Positions 23,195 through 35,639 of a stretch of 64,000 nucleotides of DNA are shown piece after piece. The stretch's first letter is position 1. Each line of letters opens with the position of its first letter. The notes under the pieces are model-generated. The model was not told where the DNA came from and did not search any database. It worked only from the letters and a program-made list of their open reading frames with translations. The DNA is from Phascolarctos cinereus (Eukaryota; Chordata; Mammalia; Diprotodontia; Phascolarctidae), in the NCBI RefSeq assembly GCF_002099425.1, contig NW_018344106.1, forward strand, positions 248,001 to 312,000. The letters run 5' to 3'. Position numbers and translations under genes: made by a program.

Positions 23195-24585
23195 ATTTTA
23201 GCTACCTCTCACAGTTTTGTCCATCTGCAGATTTGATGAGCTTACCATCCAGGCCTTTATCCCATGACCTAGAGCAGCCTCCAGGCTGGTCAGATACCGG
23301 TGCTCGGCCTCCTGGCCTCCAACGTATGGGCTTACCTCACCAGCTTCCCCTACCTGAGTCCCACAAGACAGACTCCCTGTCTGTTCCTGACATGGTGCCT
23401 GCTCCCAAGCTTTATGAAGGCCTCCAGGCCTCACGATACCAATCCAGCCTTCTAAAACGACCCACGTGTACCAGAAGAGCTGAACTAGACCTGGTTGTGT
23501 GTACTCTACAATAGAATAAAACAATAGTCCATATGTGACCACCCATATGGGAGTGGGGTGCAGGGGGTTCCTGTGGAACACTCTTCTCAGGATTCCACTA
23601 TTAGACTCTCATTCCTTTGGCTCATTCCTGGCCTCCTGAAGCTCTTCTGGGGAGCTATAGGTCACCCACAGCCTTTCACAGCCAAGTATGAGTGAGGCTA
23701 TGAGCCTCTGGTCTGGAAAGTAGGGAGGGAGAGGTGCCTGGCAGAGAGCAGCCCAGCGAGGGTAGAGAGGGCAGGGACCGATGCCCCTGATGCTTACTGA
23801 AGGAAGGCCTGGGAGGCATGGTCATTCAGCCTGGAATGCCTGTCTGTTGACCCTTTGGAATCCTGGCTTGGGAAGGAAGAACCAAGATGGCAGAGTAAAA
23901 GCAGTGACTTGCTTGAGCTCTCCCCCAAACCCCTCCAAATACCTGTAAAAAATGGCTCTTAAATTCTAAAGCAGCAGAACTCACAAAAAGAGTGAAACAT
24001 AGTTCCAGCCCAAGACAACCTGGATGGTTGATCAGAAAGATCTGTTGCACTGGGCTGGGAGAGGAATGCAGTTCAGTGTGGGTGTGTGGGCAAAACAGGC
24101 CTCAGCGAACCTGCAGCAGGCCTCACAGGACTGAATCACAGGCAGCTGTGGTGGTTTCCAGACTTCTTAACCCACAAATGCCGAAGATAGCTTAGAAGGT
24201 CAGTAGGAAAATCTGTCAGACCAGGGTGAGGGAGGGGCTTGGTCCCAGCCCCAGTCCTGGCAAAGCCCTGGATCTGGGTCGCAGTTCTGGGTGGTGGTCC
24301 TGGGGTGAGGAGGAGCACTGGTATGGTGGAGCTTGTAGTAGCAGTGGAGTTCCAAGGCAGAAAAGAGCACCTGTGGTCACTCATAGGCCAGAGCACAGGC
24401 CAGGAAAGGAGTAAACACCTCATCCTTAATCATAGCACCTTGGAAGAACTGAAATTTTACAGGTCCCTAGAAGTATCTCTGAAAACAGCTATGCAAAACC
24501 CCTGAAGGCTGGGACAGTACATTCTCCACGCTGGAAGCAGACCCCTACCTTAAAGAATTTATGACTCAAGTAATTGGCTGGGATC

Positions 24586-25600
24586 ATGTGCAAACTGTGT
24601 GAAAAAAGTCAGACCATAGAATTTTTCTTTGGTGACTAAGAAGATCAAAACATACAACCAGGAGACAACGAAGTCAAAGCTCCTACATCCAAAGCCTCCA
24701 AGAAAAATATGAAATTTGAGTATGAAAAATATATATTGGTCCCAGGCCATGGAAGAGCTCAAAAGGGATTTTGAGAAGCAAGGAAGAGAAGTAGAGGAAA
24801 AACTGGGAAGAGAAATGAGAGTGATGCAAGAAAATCATGAAAAACAAGTCAACAGCTTGCTAAAGGACACCCAAAAAATACTGAAGAAAATAATACCTTA
24901 AAAAATAGCCTAACCCAAATGGCAAAAGAGATCCAAAAAGGCAACGAGAAGAAGAATGCCTTAAAAAGCAGAATTGGCCAAATGGAAAAGGAAGCCCAAA
25001 AGCTCACTGAAAAAAATACTTCCCTAAAATTTAGAATGGAGTAATGGGAAGCTAGTGAGTATATGAGAAATCAAGACATTGTAAAACAAAACCAAAAGAA
25101 TGAAAAAAGAGAAGACAATGTGAAATATCTCATTGGAAAAACAACTGACCCAGAAAATAGATCCAGAAGAGATAATTTAAAAATTATTGGACTATCTGAA
25201 AGCCATGATCAAATAAAGAGCTTAGACATCATCTTTCAAGAAATTATAAAGGAAAACTGCCCTGACATTTTAGAACCAGAGGGCAAAATAGAAATTGAAA
25301 GACTCCACCGATCATCTCCTGAAAGAGATCCCCAAAGGAAAGCTAGCAGTATTGTAGGCAAATTCCAGAGTTCCCAGGTCATGGAGAAAATATTGCAAGT
25401 AGCCAGAAAGAAACAATTCAAGTATTGTGGAAACACAATTAGGATAACACAGGATTTAATAGCTTCTACATTAAAGGATTGGAGGGCTTGGAATATGATA
25501 TTCTGGAGGTCAAAGGAGATAGTATTACATAGCTAAGAATCATCTACCTAGCAAAACTGAGTATAATCCTTCAGGGGGAAAATGTATATTCATTGAAATA
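24586..25600 (+). pseudogene. HAL1/L1 ORF1 (RNA-binding chaperone) remnant
   Basis: ORF1p of L1-type elements is a trimeric RNA-binding chaperone. The start matches MSKQRKKSQTMESYFGD of the nested copy (here MCKLCEKSQT). A lysine/glutamate coiled coil follows (MEELKRDFEKQGREVEEKLG at 24746 onward). Then come an RRM-like segment (SRRDNLKIIGLSESHDQ) and a C-terminal domain (KYCGNTIRITQDLIASTL). The frame is broken at several places, including near 24901 and 25044 and after 25536, so it is not expected to make a full protein. Confidence 0.85.
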
Positions 25601-25818
25601 GAGGACTTTCAAGCATTCTTGATGAAAAGACCAGAGATGAATAGAAAATTTGACTTTCAAATACAAAACTCAAGAGAAGCATGAAGAGATAAACAGGAAA
25701 GAGAATCATAAGGGACTTATTAAGGTTGAACTGTTTACATTCCTGCGTAGAAAGATGATATTTGTAACTCATGAGACCTTTGTCAGTATTAGGGTAGTTG
25801 GAGGGAAAAATTATATGT

Positions 25819-25833
25819 ATAGATAGTTAGATG

Positions 25834-25864
<31 letters not shown>

Positions 25865-25865
25865 G

Positions 25866-25936
<71 letters not shown>

Positions 25937-25998
25937 GGTTGGATGGATGAATGGATGGATGGATGGATGGATGGATGGATGGATGGATGGATGGATGG
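25819..25998. repeat. (GATA)n / (GGAT)n microsatellite
   Basis: An array of about 180 bp: GATA tetramers, then GGAT tetramers. It lies in the HAL1 3' UTR. Confidence 0.97.
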
Positions 25999-26347
25999 TA
26001 CAGGGGGAGTTGAAGATGAAGGGGTGATATCTGGAGAAAAAAATTAAGGGGTGAGAGAGAATTATACTGGGAGAAGGAGAAAGGGAGAGGTAGAATGGGG
26101 TAAATTATCTCACATAAAACAGAAAAGGCTTTTACAGTGGAGGGGAAATGGGGGAATGTGAGAGGGAATGATTGAATCTTATTCTCAGCAGATTTGGCTT
26201 AAGGAGGGAATAACATACACACTCAATTGGGTATGGAAGTCTATCTTACCCTACATGAAAATAGGGAGGAATGGGATAAGAGAGCAGGGGGATGATAGAG
26301 GGGAGGGCAGATTAGGGGAGGGAGCAATCAGAAGCAAACATTTCTAA

Positions 26348-27482
26348 TTTTTTTAAGGAAGTATTTTCTTCAGTAAGCTTTTGGAATTCCTTTTCCATTT
26401 GGCCAATTTTGTTTTTTAAGGCATTCTTCTCCTCATTGGCTTTTTGGACTTCTTTTGCCATTTGGGTTAGGCTATTTTTTAAGATGTTATTTTCTTCAGT
26501 AGTTTTTTGGGGGTCTCCTTTAGCAAGCTGTTGACTTGTTTGTCATGATTTTCTTGCATCACTCTCAGTTTTTCCTCCACTTCTCTTACTTGCTTTCTTG
26601 TCTTCTTCTGGTTGTATGTTTTGATCTTCTTTGTCACCAAAGTAAGATTCCATGGTCTGACTCTTTTTGCGCTGCTTGCTCATGATTCCAGCCAATTACT
26701 TGAGTTATAAACTCTTTGTTAAGATGGGGGTCTGCTTCCAGTATGGAGAATATACTGTCCCAAGCTTCAGGGGTTTTGTGCATCTGTTTTCAGAAATGCT
26801 TCTAGGGACCTGTAAATTTTCAGTTCTTCCAAGGTGCTATGATTAAGGGTGAGGTGTTTACTCCTTTCCTGGACTGTGCTCTGGTCTATGAGTGACCACA
26901 AGGACTCTTTTCTGTCTTGAAACTGTGAGGAGGATTCCTTCTTCACACCCACTACAAGCTCCACCATGTCAGCGCTCCTCCTTGCCCCCAAACCGCCACC
27001 CAGAACTGTGACCCAGATCTAAGCATGGTCAAAGTAAGAGAATCATGCCCCAGCAAAGAGATCCCTGCAATCTCCCTCTGATCAGCCCCAGAGCCGTGCT
27101 CGGGGACTGGGGCTGGGACCCTGCGTTTCTCTCTCACTGCAGACACAGACTTTTCCTACTGACCTTCTAAGTTGTCTTTGGAGTTCATGGGTTGAGAAGT
27201 CTGGAAACTGCCACAGCTGCCTGTGATTCAGTCCTCTGAGGCCTGCTCCGGGTTCGCAGAAGCCTGCACACCCATGCTGAATTGAGTTCCTTTCCCAGCC
27301 TCACGCAATAGACCTTTCCAATCACCCATTCAGGTTGTCTTGGACTGGGAAATTTGTTTCACTCTTTTTGTGGGTTCTGCTGCTCTAGAATTTGTTTAGA
27401 ACCATTTTTTACAGGTATTTGGAGGGGTTTGGGGGAGAGCTCAAGCAAGTCACTGCTTTAACTCTGCCATCTTGGCTCTGCC
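26348..27482 (-). mobile_element. Nested L1/HAL1 copy, 5'-complete and 3'-truncated
   Basis: Read on the minus strand it begins GGCAGAGCCAAGATGGCAG at 27482, covers the 5' UTR and opens ORF1 at 26683 (MSKQRKKSQTMESYFGDKED). It stops at an A run in the ORF1 coiled-coil region (26348-26354). An 18-bp direct repeat, AGAAGCAAACATTTCTAA, flanks it at 26330-26347 and 27483-27500. The copy is closely related to the host HAL1 5' half. Since ORF2 is not reached, it could be L1 or HAL1. Confidence 0.88.
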
Positions 27483-28010
27483 AGAAGCAAACATTTCTAA
27501 GGAGGGATAGGGTCAAAAGAGAGAATAGAATAAATGGGGGGCAGGATAGGATGAAGGGAAATATAGTTAGTTTTTCACAACATGACTACTATGGAAGTGT
27601 TTTTCATGACTACATGTGTATGACCTATATTGAGTTGTTTGCCTTCTCTGTGAGGGTGGGTGGGGAGGGAGGAAGGGAGAAAATTTGGAACCCCAAATTT
27701 TAAAAACAAATGTTAAAAAATTGTTTTCACGTGCAACTGGGAAATAAGATATGCAGGCAGTGGGGTATCGAAGTCTAACTTGCCCTACAAGAAAATAGAA
27801 GGGGAAGGGGATAAGAAAAGGGGTGGGGGAGACAGAAGAGAGGGCAGATTAGGGGGAAAGGGTATTCAGAATGCATGCCATCTTGGGGTGGGGGTAGGAA
27901 CAAGATGGGGAGAAAAATTGGAACTCAAAATCTTGTGGAAGTGAATGTTGAAAACTAAAAATAAATAAATTAATAGAACAGGAAAAAAAAGGAATCCTGG
28001 CTTGGTCTTG

Positions 28011-28074
28011 TAGTGTGTGTGCTCACGTGTGTGTGCATGTGTGCTTGTATGTGTGTGTGTGTGTATGTGTGTGC
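28011..28074. repeat. GT-rich microsatellite
   Basis: Imperfect (GT)n with CATG interruptions, directly downstream of the HAL1 target duplication. Confidence 0.9.
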
Positions 28075-28269
28075 CCCGAGCATGTCCCTTGACCGCTGCA
28101 GCTCCCAACTGTGATGCTCACAGCACAGACATCTCCTTGGTGAGATCACTTTCTCTCCTGCTTTGAACTGAGGCCTTATTTTGCAACCAGATCAAGAGCC
28201 CACTATCTTGAGTCTCTTCTCATCTCTGACTTCTCCACTTGTTTGTTGCCGGATAAAGACTCATCGTCA

Positions 28270-28480
28270 CGAGCATTTATATATCACTTTTAAGGCACAT
28301 AGCTTGCTGTACTGTGTTCATTTCCTTTGGTCTGCACAATGACCCTGTGAAGTGCTACTCCCTTTTTACAGAGGAGGAAACTGAGGCTGAGAGTGATTGC
28401 ATGATTTGCCAAGACAGGACTTAAAATTGTGTCTTTCTTTCTGACTCCAAGTCCAACGGTACCCACCATGGCGCCTCTCT
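28270..28480 (-). mobile_element. MIR-family SINE remnant
   Basis: A reverse MIR with GAGCATTTATATATCACTTT, GAGGAGGAAACTGAGGCTGA and GACTCCAAGTCCAACG. Confidence 0.7.
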
Positions 28481-29104
28481 CCCTCGGCTGACTGTGTCCT
28501 GATTCTCTGCCATGGTTTGGGAGTCTTTTGTGTAACCATTACTTGGTGGGAGGGAGGTTACACAGGTAAGTATAAGCTAAGGGTTACCCTCCCCTTGCAA
28601 GTGATCCAGGAAAGTGTCTTTATTATGAATCTCTGTACTCTAAGTAGTTGGGGGAAGGTAGATAGATGGGATTCTAGCCCAAACCCTCCTGAAGATGGGT
28701 GAGGGAAGAGGCATGTGTCAGGTCACTGCCCTCCTCCCAGTCCCTACAAAGGCAACATTCTTCCTCATCTCCCTTGAAGAGGGCTGGGCCCAGGTCCTCA
28801 GAGGCCATGTGCCGGCTGAGCAGCATCTGTGACTCAAACATAGATCCCACACTTCCTAGGTGCTGGCAGCCCTCACTCTAATGATTTGTTTGTACAGGGC
28901 TCACCCTTCCAGAGCCACTGCCCAGCCATGGAACCCATCCCACCTTATCTCTAGCTCTCCTGACCCACCGTGGACACTTTGTGGATGGGCAGCAGAGGGT
29001 TGGACCGTGACTTCCTATCTCTCTGTTCTCCCAGTCTTGTCCTTGATAATCTCCAAGGCATCTGGCTCAGCTGCTGAGCAATGGAAGAAGTCTTCTCAGT
29101 CCCT

Positions 29105-29680
29105 TGCCTCCTCCCCCTTTTAGTTCAATCTTCTTTATGTGATTTACACGACTCCAGGCAGGTGCACTTAGCACACTTACATGCACTTCATCCCTGGCCT
29201 TAAGCCCCTGCCGATATTTCATCCTCCACATCTCCCAGATGCCCTTTTGCCTGTGGAGCCCTTGATTTCAGTCTGGAAGCACTGTCTGTGTCCCTAGGTC
29301 TCTGGTTTCTTCACCTTAAGCACTGCCAGCCCCTTCCCTGTGCTGACGACCTCCCACACATCTGCCTCTTGTTTGTACATGGTGGTGTTGAGGTTGTGTC
29401 TCCCGTGAGGCTGTGAACCCCTTGAGATCAGGGACTGCTTTTTCCTTCCCTTCTTCTCCAGGAGGGAGGCACACTGGACACCCATGGCTGCTCCTTGTCA
29501 CCAGCAGAAGCACAAACGTAGCATGTCCTCAGGATTCCCCTTGCAGGAAGCAAGATCCTCATGGCAGCCACTTGAATCAGTCTGTCTGCCAGGACGAGCT
29601 GCCCACTGTTGTGCAGGGGTCTTGGCCACTGAGAGTCCCTGAGCCCAGCTTGATTTGTATTTTTGTAAGCTGCTGACCAG
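29105..29680 (+). repeat. Unclassified dispersed repeat A, copy 1
   Basis: Shares collinear words with 45060-46180: GATTTACACGACTCCAGGCA near 29140, a TTAAGCCCCTGCCGATATTTC-like stretch, AGCACAAACGTAGC near 29510, and AGGATTCCCCTTGCAGGAAG and CCCACTGTTGTGC towards the end. The family could not be named. Confidence 0.6.
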
Positions 29681-30464
29681 CTGATTTCCCGACCTCAGGA
29701 TGTCATCATGGACATTGAGGTGGCACAGCCAAAGTAACAGATGGTGAGTGTTAACAAGGTATTAACACTTTGCTGCAGTAGGTGGTGGTCTCTCCCCTGG
29801 GGCCTTTGGGAAGCTACGCTTCTAAGTGGCATTGTGCACAGTGCCTCCGCTCCACCAGCCTGCCAACCTTCCATAGCCACATTAGCCCCTTCCTCCCTCG
29901 CAATCATCATTGGAATTTGGTTGCAGAGAGCTTCCCACCCCTCCTGGACTGACCTCACAGCATTCTGTCCACCCAGCCCCCCAGCACCTGGGAGATGGGT
30001 CCTACAGAGGCTGGTGCTCCCCTAGCTCTGAGATGGAGGAGCCATGAGCTTGGGGCTTTAATATGAAGTGCCTCATGTTCCAGGGGCTGGGCCAATGGAG
30101 CTGTCCCTGCCCTCACATCAATCCAGTGCACAGAATCACAGGCTTCAGAGCTCAGAGGGCCACCAGAGGGTGCTGGCATTGAGCCCAGCCCAGACCGGTG
30201 ATCCAGTTCCATTCGATTCAGCTAAAATGCAGTGTGGTACATTTCGACATCTATTTATTAAGCTCCTACTACAGGCAAGGCAGCCTGGCATAACTGATTG
30301 AATGCAGGGGTTTAGAGTCAGTGATACCTCAGTTCCCAACCTGCACCTGAGCTTGCTGTTTACCTTCTGTGGCCCTAGGCAAATCATTTAAACTCTACAA
30401 ACTTAACATGCCAGATAACTCCCTGGGATGGAGCCCTTAAAAGTCAGTATCTGCTTAGATCAGT

Positions 30465-30720
30465 CCACAAGTGTTTATTTGATTGAAGGTCTACCATGTG
30501 CCAGTCACTGTGTGGCTCTTCAGGCAGAGAAAGCCCCTTGTGATTCCCAACGCTGAGAAAACTGCCTTTCCCAGGTAGAAACTAAAGGCGCCTGTAGCCT
30601 ATTGTGTAAGACAGAGTGTCATCGAGAAGGAGTGATGGTAACCACTGCAGGGTCAGCAAAGGCTTCCTGGAAGAGATGCTGATCTTTGAAGGGGGAGGAG
30701 GAAGGGCATTGGAGGCCTAG
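30465..30720 (-). mobile_element. L2-like LINE fragment (reverse)
   Basis: Begins with a GTCTACCATGTGCCAGTCAC end and includes AAAGGCTTCCTGGAAGAGAT, the reversed L2 3' pattern. Heavily diverged. Confidence 0.5.
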
Positions 30721-30862
30721 GAACCACTTAGACAAAAGAGATGTCAAATATGGGGAAGGGCAAGCAAGCCAATGTGATTGCAACAGAGACTGTATAAAGA
30801 GGATTGGAAAGGTAGCGAGAGCCAGACTGGGTCAGGGTTAGGGTTGTAAAGGGCTTTCTTTC

Positions 30863-31566
30863 TTTCTTTTTTTAAAATTAATTATTTATTTTTAACATCT
30901 ATTTTTTAAAAAATGAGCTCCAAATTCTGTCCCTCCCCCAACCCCTCCCTCACCCACTGAGAATGTAAGCAACATGGTATCATGTTATACGTGTGCAATC
31001 CTGTAAAACACATTTCCATGTTAGCCGTATTGAAAAAAAGCAAGGAAAATAAAGTGAAAAAAGTCTGCTTCAAACTGCACTCAAAATTCATTGGTTTTCT
31101 CTCTGGAGGTAGAGAGCATGTTTCATCATAGTTCCTTTGGAATTGTCTTGGATGGTTGTTGTGATTAGACTAGCTAAGTCATTCACAGTTGGTCATTGTA
31201 CAATATCGCTGTTACTGTGAATAGTGTTCTGGTTCTGCTCATTTTACTTTGCATCAATTCATGTAAATATTTCCAGGTGTTTCTGAAAGCATCTTCTTTG
31301 TCATTTCTTATAGCACAACAGTATTCCATCACAATCATATACCACAACTTGTTTAGCCCTTCCCCAATTGATGGGCATCCCTTCAATATCCAATTCTTTG
31401 CCCTCCCCCCAAAAAAAAGAGCTGCTGTAAACATTTTTTTTTTACATTTAGGTTCTTTTCATAGCGGTGGTATTGCAGGGTCAAAGGGCATCATTCCAAA
31501 TTGCTCTCCAGAATGGTTAGACCAGTTCACAACTCCACTAACAGCGCATTTGTGTCCCTATTTTTG
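30863..31566 (-). mobile_element. L1 LINE 3' end (reverse)
   Basis: A reverse copy of marsupial L1 ORF2 C-terminus plus 3' UTR: TTTCTTATAGCACAACAGTA, ATACCACAACTTGTTTAGCC, CCAATTGATGGGCATCCCTT, AATTGCTCTCCAGAATGG. The T-rich left end is the reversed tail. Confidence 0.88.
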
Positions 31567-31889
31567 ATGTTTAAATTGAACTTGCAGGGTTTGTATGTTA
31601 GGGAGACACTGAAGATTCTTGAACTGACTAGTGACATAAGATTTGTGTTTGGGGAATATTAATTTGTCACCTGTGTGAAGGAGGGATTGGAGGGGATAGA
31701 GGAGAGGAGCAGGAGTCAGGAAGACCATGTCAGAGATTATTGCAATAGTCAAAGCAAGAGAGGACAAGGGTCTGAACCCAGGTAAAGCACGTGTAAACAA
31801 AGAGGATAGGAGACAGATGTCAGGGGTGCTGTAGCGGTAGGACCAACTAATTGGATTTGGGGAGTTGGGTAGAAGAAAGAGTTAAGGAT

Positions 31890-32400
31890 CAATTAGTTCA
31901 TCATTCATCAAGCATTTATGCAGCACCTACTGTGTGCTAGGTGCTGTTCTTGGTGCTAGGGATGCGAGGATGCACACGTACAAAATAAATCCAAGATAAT
32001 GGGGGGATGGGGGCACTGACAGCTGGGCAGGGCATCAGGAAAGGCTTCCTGTAAAAGGAGGTATTTCGCCTGAGCTTTGAAGACAAGGAGGGATTCCAAG
32101 AGGTCGAGGTGAGTTGCCTGGGAGATCCCTGAGAGCAGGGACTATACTTTTTTTTTGGTTTGTTTTTGTCTAGGCAATGGAGTTAAGTGACTTGCCCAGG
32201 GTCACACAGCTAGTGAGTGTTATGTATCTGAGGCTGGATTTGAACTCAGGTCCTCCAGAATCCAAGGCCAGTGCTCTATCCACTGTACCACCTAGCTGCC
32301 CCAGGGACTATACTTTTACCTCCCTTTGGATCCCCCGTGCTTGATACAGTGCCTGGCACTGTATCACAAGGTGCTCAATAAATGCTTGTTGATAGTCATG
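31890..32400 (-). mobile_element. L2-like LINE fragment split by a SINE
   Basis: CAAGCATTTATGCAGCACCT, CTACTGTGTGCTAGGTGCTG and GAAAGGCTTCCTGTAAAAGG follow the reversed L2 3' pattern. A plus-oriented L2-type terminus (CAGTGCCTGGCACTGTATC, AATAAATGC) follows the SINE at 32162-32301. Boundaries are approximate. Confidence 0.5.
32162..32301 (-). mobile_element. MAR1-type SINE with 16-bp target duplication
   Basis: A reverse MAR1 flanked by CAGGGACTATACTTTT at 32146-32161 and 32302-32317. Confidence 0.95.
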
Positions 32401-32719
32401 AAGAGTGCACATTCCAGGCAGGGGACAGTCTGTGCAAAGGCACGTATGAGGACCAGTTTGGCAGAATTGTAGAGTGAACAAGACAACAGACAAGGAGGAA
32501 GGAATAATGAGTGACAAGTCTGGAAAGCTAAGCTGGAGCCAGGCTGTGAAGGCTTTAAAGAGGAAACCGAAAAGATGGCTGAAGATATGCACCAGAGTGT
32601 TCATTGACACAGGGCCAAAGTTCTGAGGAGAACTGGAAATGTCTAGAGAGCAGGTTTGCATGGATCTGCTAACAGACCCCACAGGAATTGATAAGGTCAC
32701 CAAGTGATCAAATGAGCAT

Positions 32720-34300
32720 TTTTCAAACATTAAAATTCCATATAATTATGGAATTATCATTATTATCACTATTGCTTATTATTATTAAGACTGTGGAGAC
32801 AGAAAAGAAGAGAGGGTCAGTTAGAGGGCCTAATATGGATGAAGATCCAGGAGAAGGAGCGGTCAGACAGGTAGGAGGAGAACCAGGAGAGAGGAGGGTA
32901 TCCGGGAGGAGAGAGTGGTCAGCAGTGCCAAAAGCAGAAGAATTATCTAGGAGAATGAGGAGTGAAAAAAACACCACTGGATTTGGCAACTTTGAAGAGA
33001 ACAGCTTCAGTGGAGTCATGAGGCCAGAAGCTGGACTGCAGAGAGTTGAGGAATAAGTGAGGGGATGGCAATGATGGCAGACAGATTTTTCTAGGGGTTT
33101 GAGGAAGGGAAAAGAGAGGTGGGATGGTAGCTTGGAAAGACGACAGGGCCTAGTGAGAGGGGAGAATTTGACATGTTTGTAGATGTCAATGAAAAATCCT
33201 TCAGATAAGAGGAGATTAAAGATTGAGAGGAGAGAATGATGAATGATCATGCTCCTTGAGTAGATGGAAGGAGATGGATTGGAGAGCCAGGAGAGTTTTC
33301 CTTGGCAAGGAGAAGGGCATCTCTTCATCAGAGACCAGAGAATGGGAGGTGGTGTCAAGAGGTTTTGAGATGTAGAGAAAGGGAGAAGAGTGATCTCCAC
33401 ATTCTTGGTAAAGGAGGAGGGGACGTCCTCTGCTGAGAGGGAGGGGAGAAGGGAAGGGTGGTGTGGGAGACTGGAGGAGAGGGGAGAAGGCTTGGAACAG
33501 CACCTGGGAGGAGAAAGATGGAAAGTCGATCAAGAAGGAATAAGAGGCTTGCTGGTCAGCAGTGAGGGCCTGCTCAGAACGTAGATTTATAGTAAATTCC
33601 ATCAAGTTGAGTTGCATAAGTTCTTCCAGTGATATTTGTTGGCATCTGTTGGCGTAGAGGAGGAAACTGGTAATGGGCACCCAGAAATGTGGTCTGGCCA
33701 GGCATGGGTGGCATTACGACCAAGGGGCATGGAGTTCAGGAGAGGAAGATGGGTAGAGTCAGGATGGTTAACTATGGGGTGAAGGTTTCCAAGTGAGGAA
33801 GAAGAGGGAGGCTGGAGCAGGAGTGATGCCCTAGGAGGAGAGGGATTGAGGGGGGACTGGTGAGGATGAAGAATGAGCTTATGAGGATTGAAGCATGGGG
33901 AGAGGTGAAGGAAGAGATTGCAGTCAGCAGAATTTTAGAATTCTGGATCATGGAGGTAGAACTAAACATGGTGAGACCTTGAATGTGGTCATCTTGGAGA
34001 GTGGCTGAAGGAGGTCATGAGCTAAAGTGGTAGATGGCCTGGGAGCTAGGGAGTCTCTGAGCACGAGGCCAGGGCTTGTGGGGCGAGGAGGCCTGGGATT
34101 CTCATAGTGGACTCATTGAGGAAGGAAAGAAAACCACTTGGGGACTGGATCTGCATTGAATCATAAAGGTGAATGGAGTGAACATCATGGGGAGAGGGGA
34201 GGAGAGATGTTGGCACCGTGACCGTGGGATCATCCTCCAATAATGAATACAGAGAGGGAGAGTCTGGAATAAACTGCCTTTGAGACTATGGTCCCTTCAG
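32720..34300. other. Purine-rich stretch, no gene recognised
   Basis: Dominated by GGAGGA/GAGAAGG-type purine runs on the plus strand. The long open frames on the minus strand (up to 225 codons, rich in S, P and L) reflect this bias. It may be an old interspersed repeat, but I could not assign a family. Confidence 0.5.
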
Positions 34301-34884
34301 CTGGCTGAACCTGGATGTCCCTGAGGGATGCAGGAGAGGAGACCTCCAGCTTCCCTCTATCTCATGTCTGTGGCATATCCTGTCTTCCCCCTGAGCTCAC
34401 AGCCGAGATTGGGAGGCTGCTATAGTCTCTGTCTGCTCTGGCTACCTGATGAGTTGATAAACTCCCTACCCATGCCTGGTCTCCTCCAGACCTCTGAACA
34501 GAGGCCACACTTATACCTCAGTGAAAAAGTGATTTCTTCCCAACAATCCTGGGAGGTAGGTGCTACAGAGATTAGCATACCCATTTGCTAGATGAGGAAA
34601 CTGAGTCCATCACACAGCTAGGAGGTCTCCCAATGCAGAGACCAGCACTGCCGTGACACAAAGAATCCAGGGGTACTGCTGAGCGAGAGGCTGCAGATGA
34701 GGACCATTAATTCATAAAAGAAGGTGACTGAGTAAGATTTTCAAGCATTTAAAGGGAAGCCCGGAAATACCCAGTCCTGGTGAGAGGCTGGGACAAGGCG
34801 ACCCCCCAGAGGTTTTTTGGGGGGTGAAAGCTCCTATTTTCTTCCTCCACCATTCAGACCTTAGTCACTGTTATCGGGGTCTCA

Positions 34885-35130
34885 TGGGGCCATATCTGTG
34901 AAGCGCTGTGCAAACCTTAGAATGCCCTAAACAAGCTGGTAATGAGCAATAATTTAATTTGATCTCTACAATGACCTTGTGAGGTAGATGCTATTATTAC
35001 CTCCATTTTACATATGAGGAGACTGAGGCAGACAGAGTGAAGTGACTTGCCCAGGGTCACACGCTAGTAAATGTCTGAGGTAGGATTTGAATCCGTGTCT
35101 TCCAGATTCCAGGTGCCGTGCCCTATCCAG
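34885..35130 (-). mobile_element. MIR-family SINE remnant
   Basis: A reverse copy with ACCTCCATTTTACATATGAG, GTGACTTGCCCAGGGTCACA and CGTGTCTTCCAGATTCCAGG. Confidence 0.8.
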
Positions 35131-35639
35131 TGTCCCTGAGTTATCTTTGTTGTTGTATCATTGGGTCTAGCCTCCCAGCAATGTCATGTGATCACGGCTC
35201 TAGAGTCGGAAGGGCCTCTGAGCCCCTTCCTCAGGGTGATGCCAATCTCCTTGGGTCCTCGGCCTCCTGGCTTCCGCTGGCACTCTCTCCTCCCAGCGGG
35301 CTGTTGGGAAGCACAGGCCCCTCTCAGCCTTCAAGGGCCAGTCTGGTAAGAGGGTGGCAGGAATATGGGTCTCGGGACAGAAGGAGCCTTTGGAGACCAC
35401 CTCATTCAATCCTTCATTTTGAGGATGAAGAAACTGAGTTCTAAAGAAGTCTGAATGCTGGAGGCCGGATGCAGTCAGGCACCCTGGGTCTCTTAGACAA
35501 CCTGCCCCCCCCCCCGAAGGCCCCTGCCTGGGAGGGCTGGACAGAGGGCCCCAGCATTGAGCCAGCATTGGAATTGGGGTTGGGGGTAGTGTGCCCAGCA
35601 GGGGGTCATCTAGCCTCTAGCAGAAGGCCTCCTGCAGCA

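Larger units (their letters stand above)
23872..27990 (+). mobile_element. Complete HAL1 (ORF1-only L1 relative) with target-site duplication
   Basis: The element is flanked by GGAATCCTGGCTTGG at 23857-23871 and 27991-28005. It starts with AACCAAGATGGCAGAG, an L1-type 5' UTR head. It has an L1 ORF1-like region (about 24586-25600) and then runs straight into a G-rich 3' UTR ending AAAATAAATAAATTAATAG plus an A-rich tail. I find no endonuclease or reverse-transcriptase region, which defines HAL1 ('half L1') elements. A GATA/GGAT array (25819-25998) lies in the 3' UTR, and a reversed insert (26348-27482) splits it. Without the insert it is about 3.0 kb. The 3' UTR contains two related AAGTCTATCTTACCCTACA-type segments (near 26250 and 27770). 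Confidence 0.9.

Noticed and set aside
24586-25600. Host gene for a coiled-coil protein
   Set aside because: It is HAL1/L1 ORF1 within a retroelement bounded by target duplications, and the frame is broken.
32723-33680. 225- and 154-codon minus-strand open frames
   Set aside because: Compositional effect of a purine-rich stretch; no domain, and the amino-acid makeup is S/P/L-biased.
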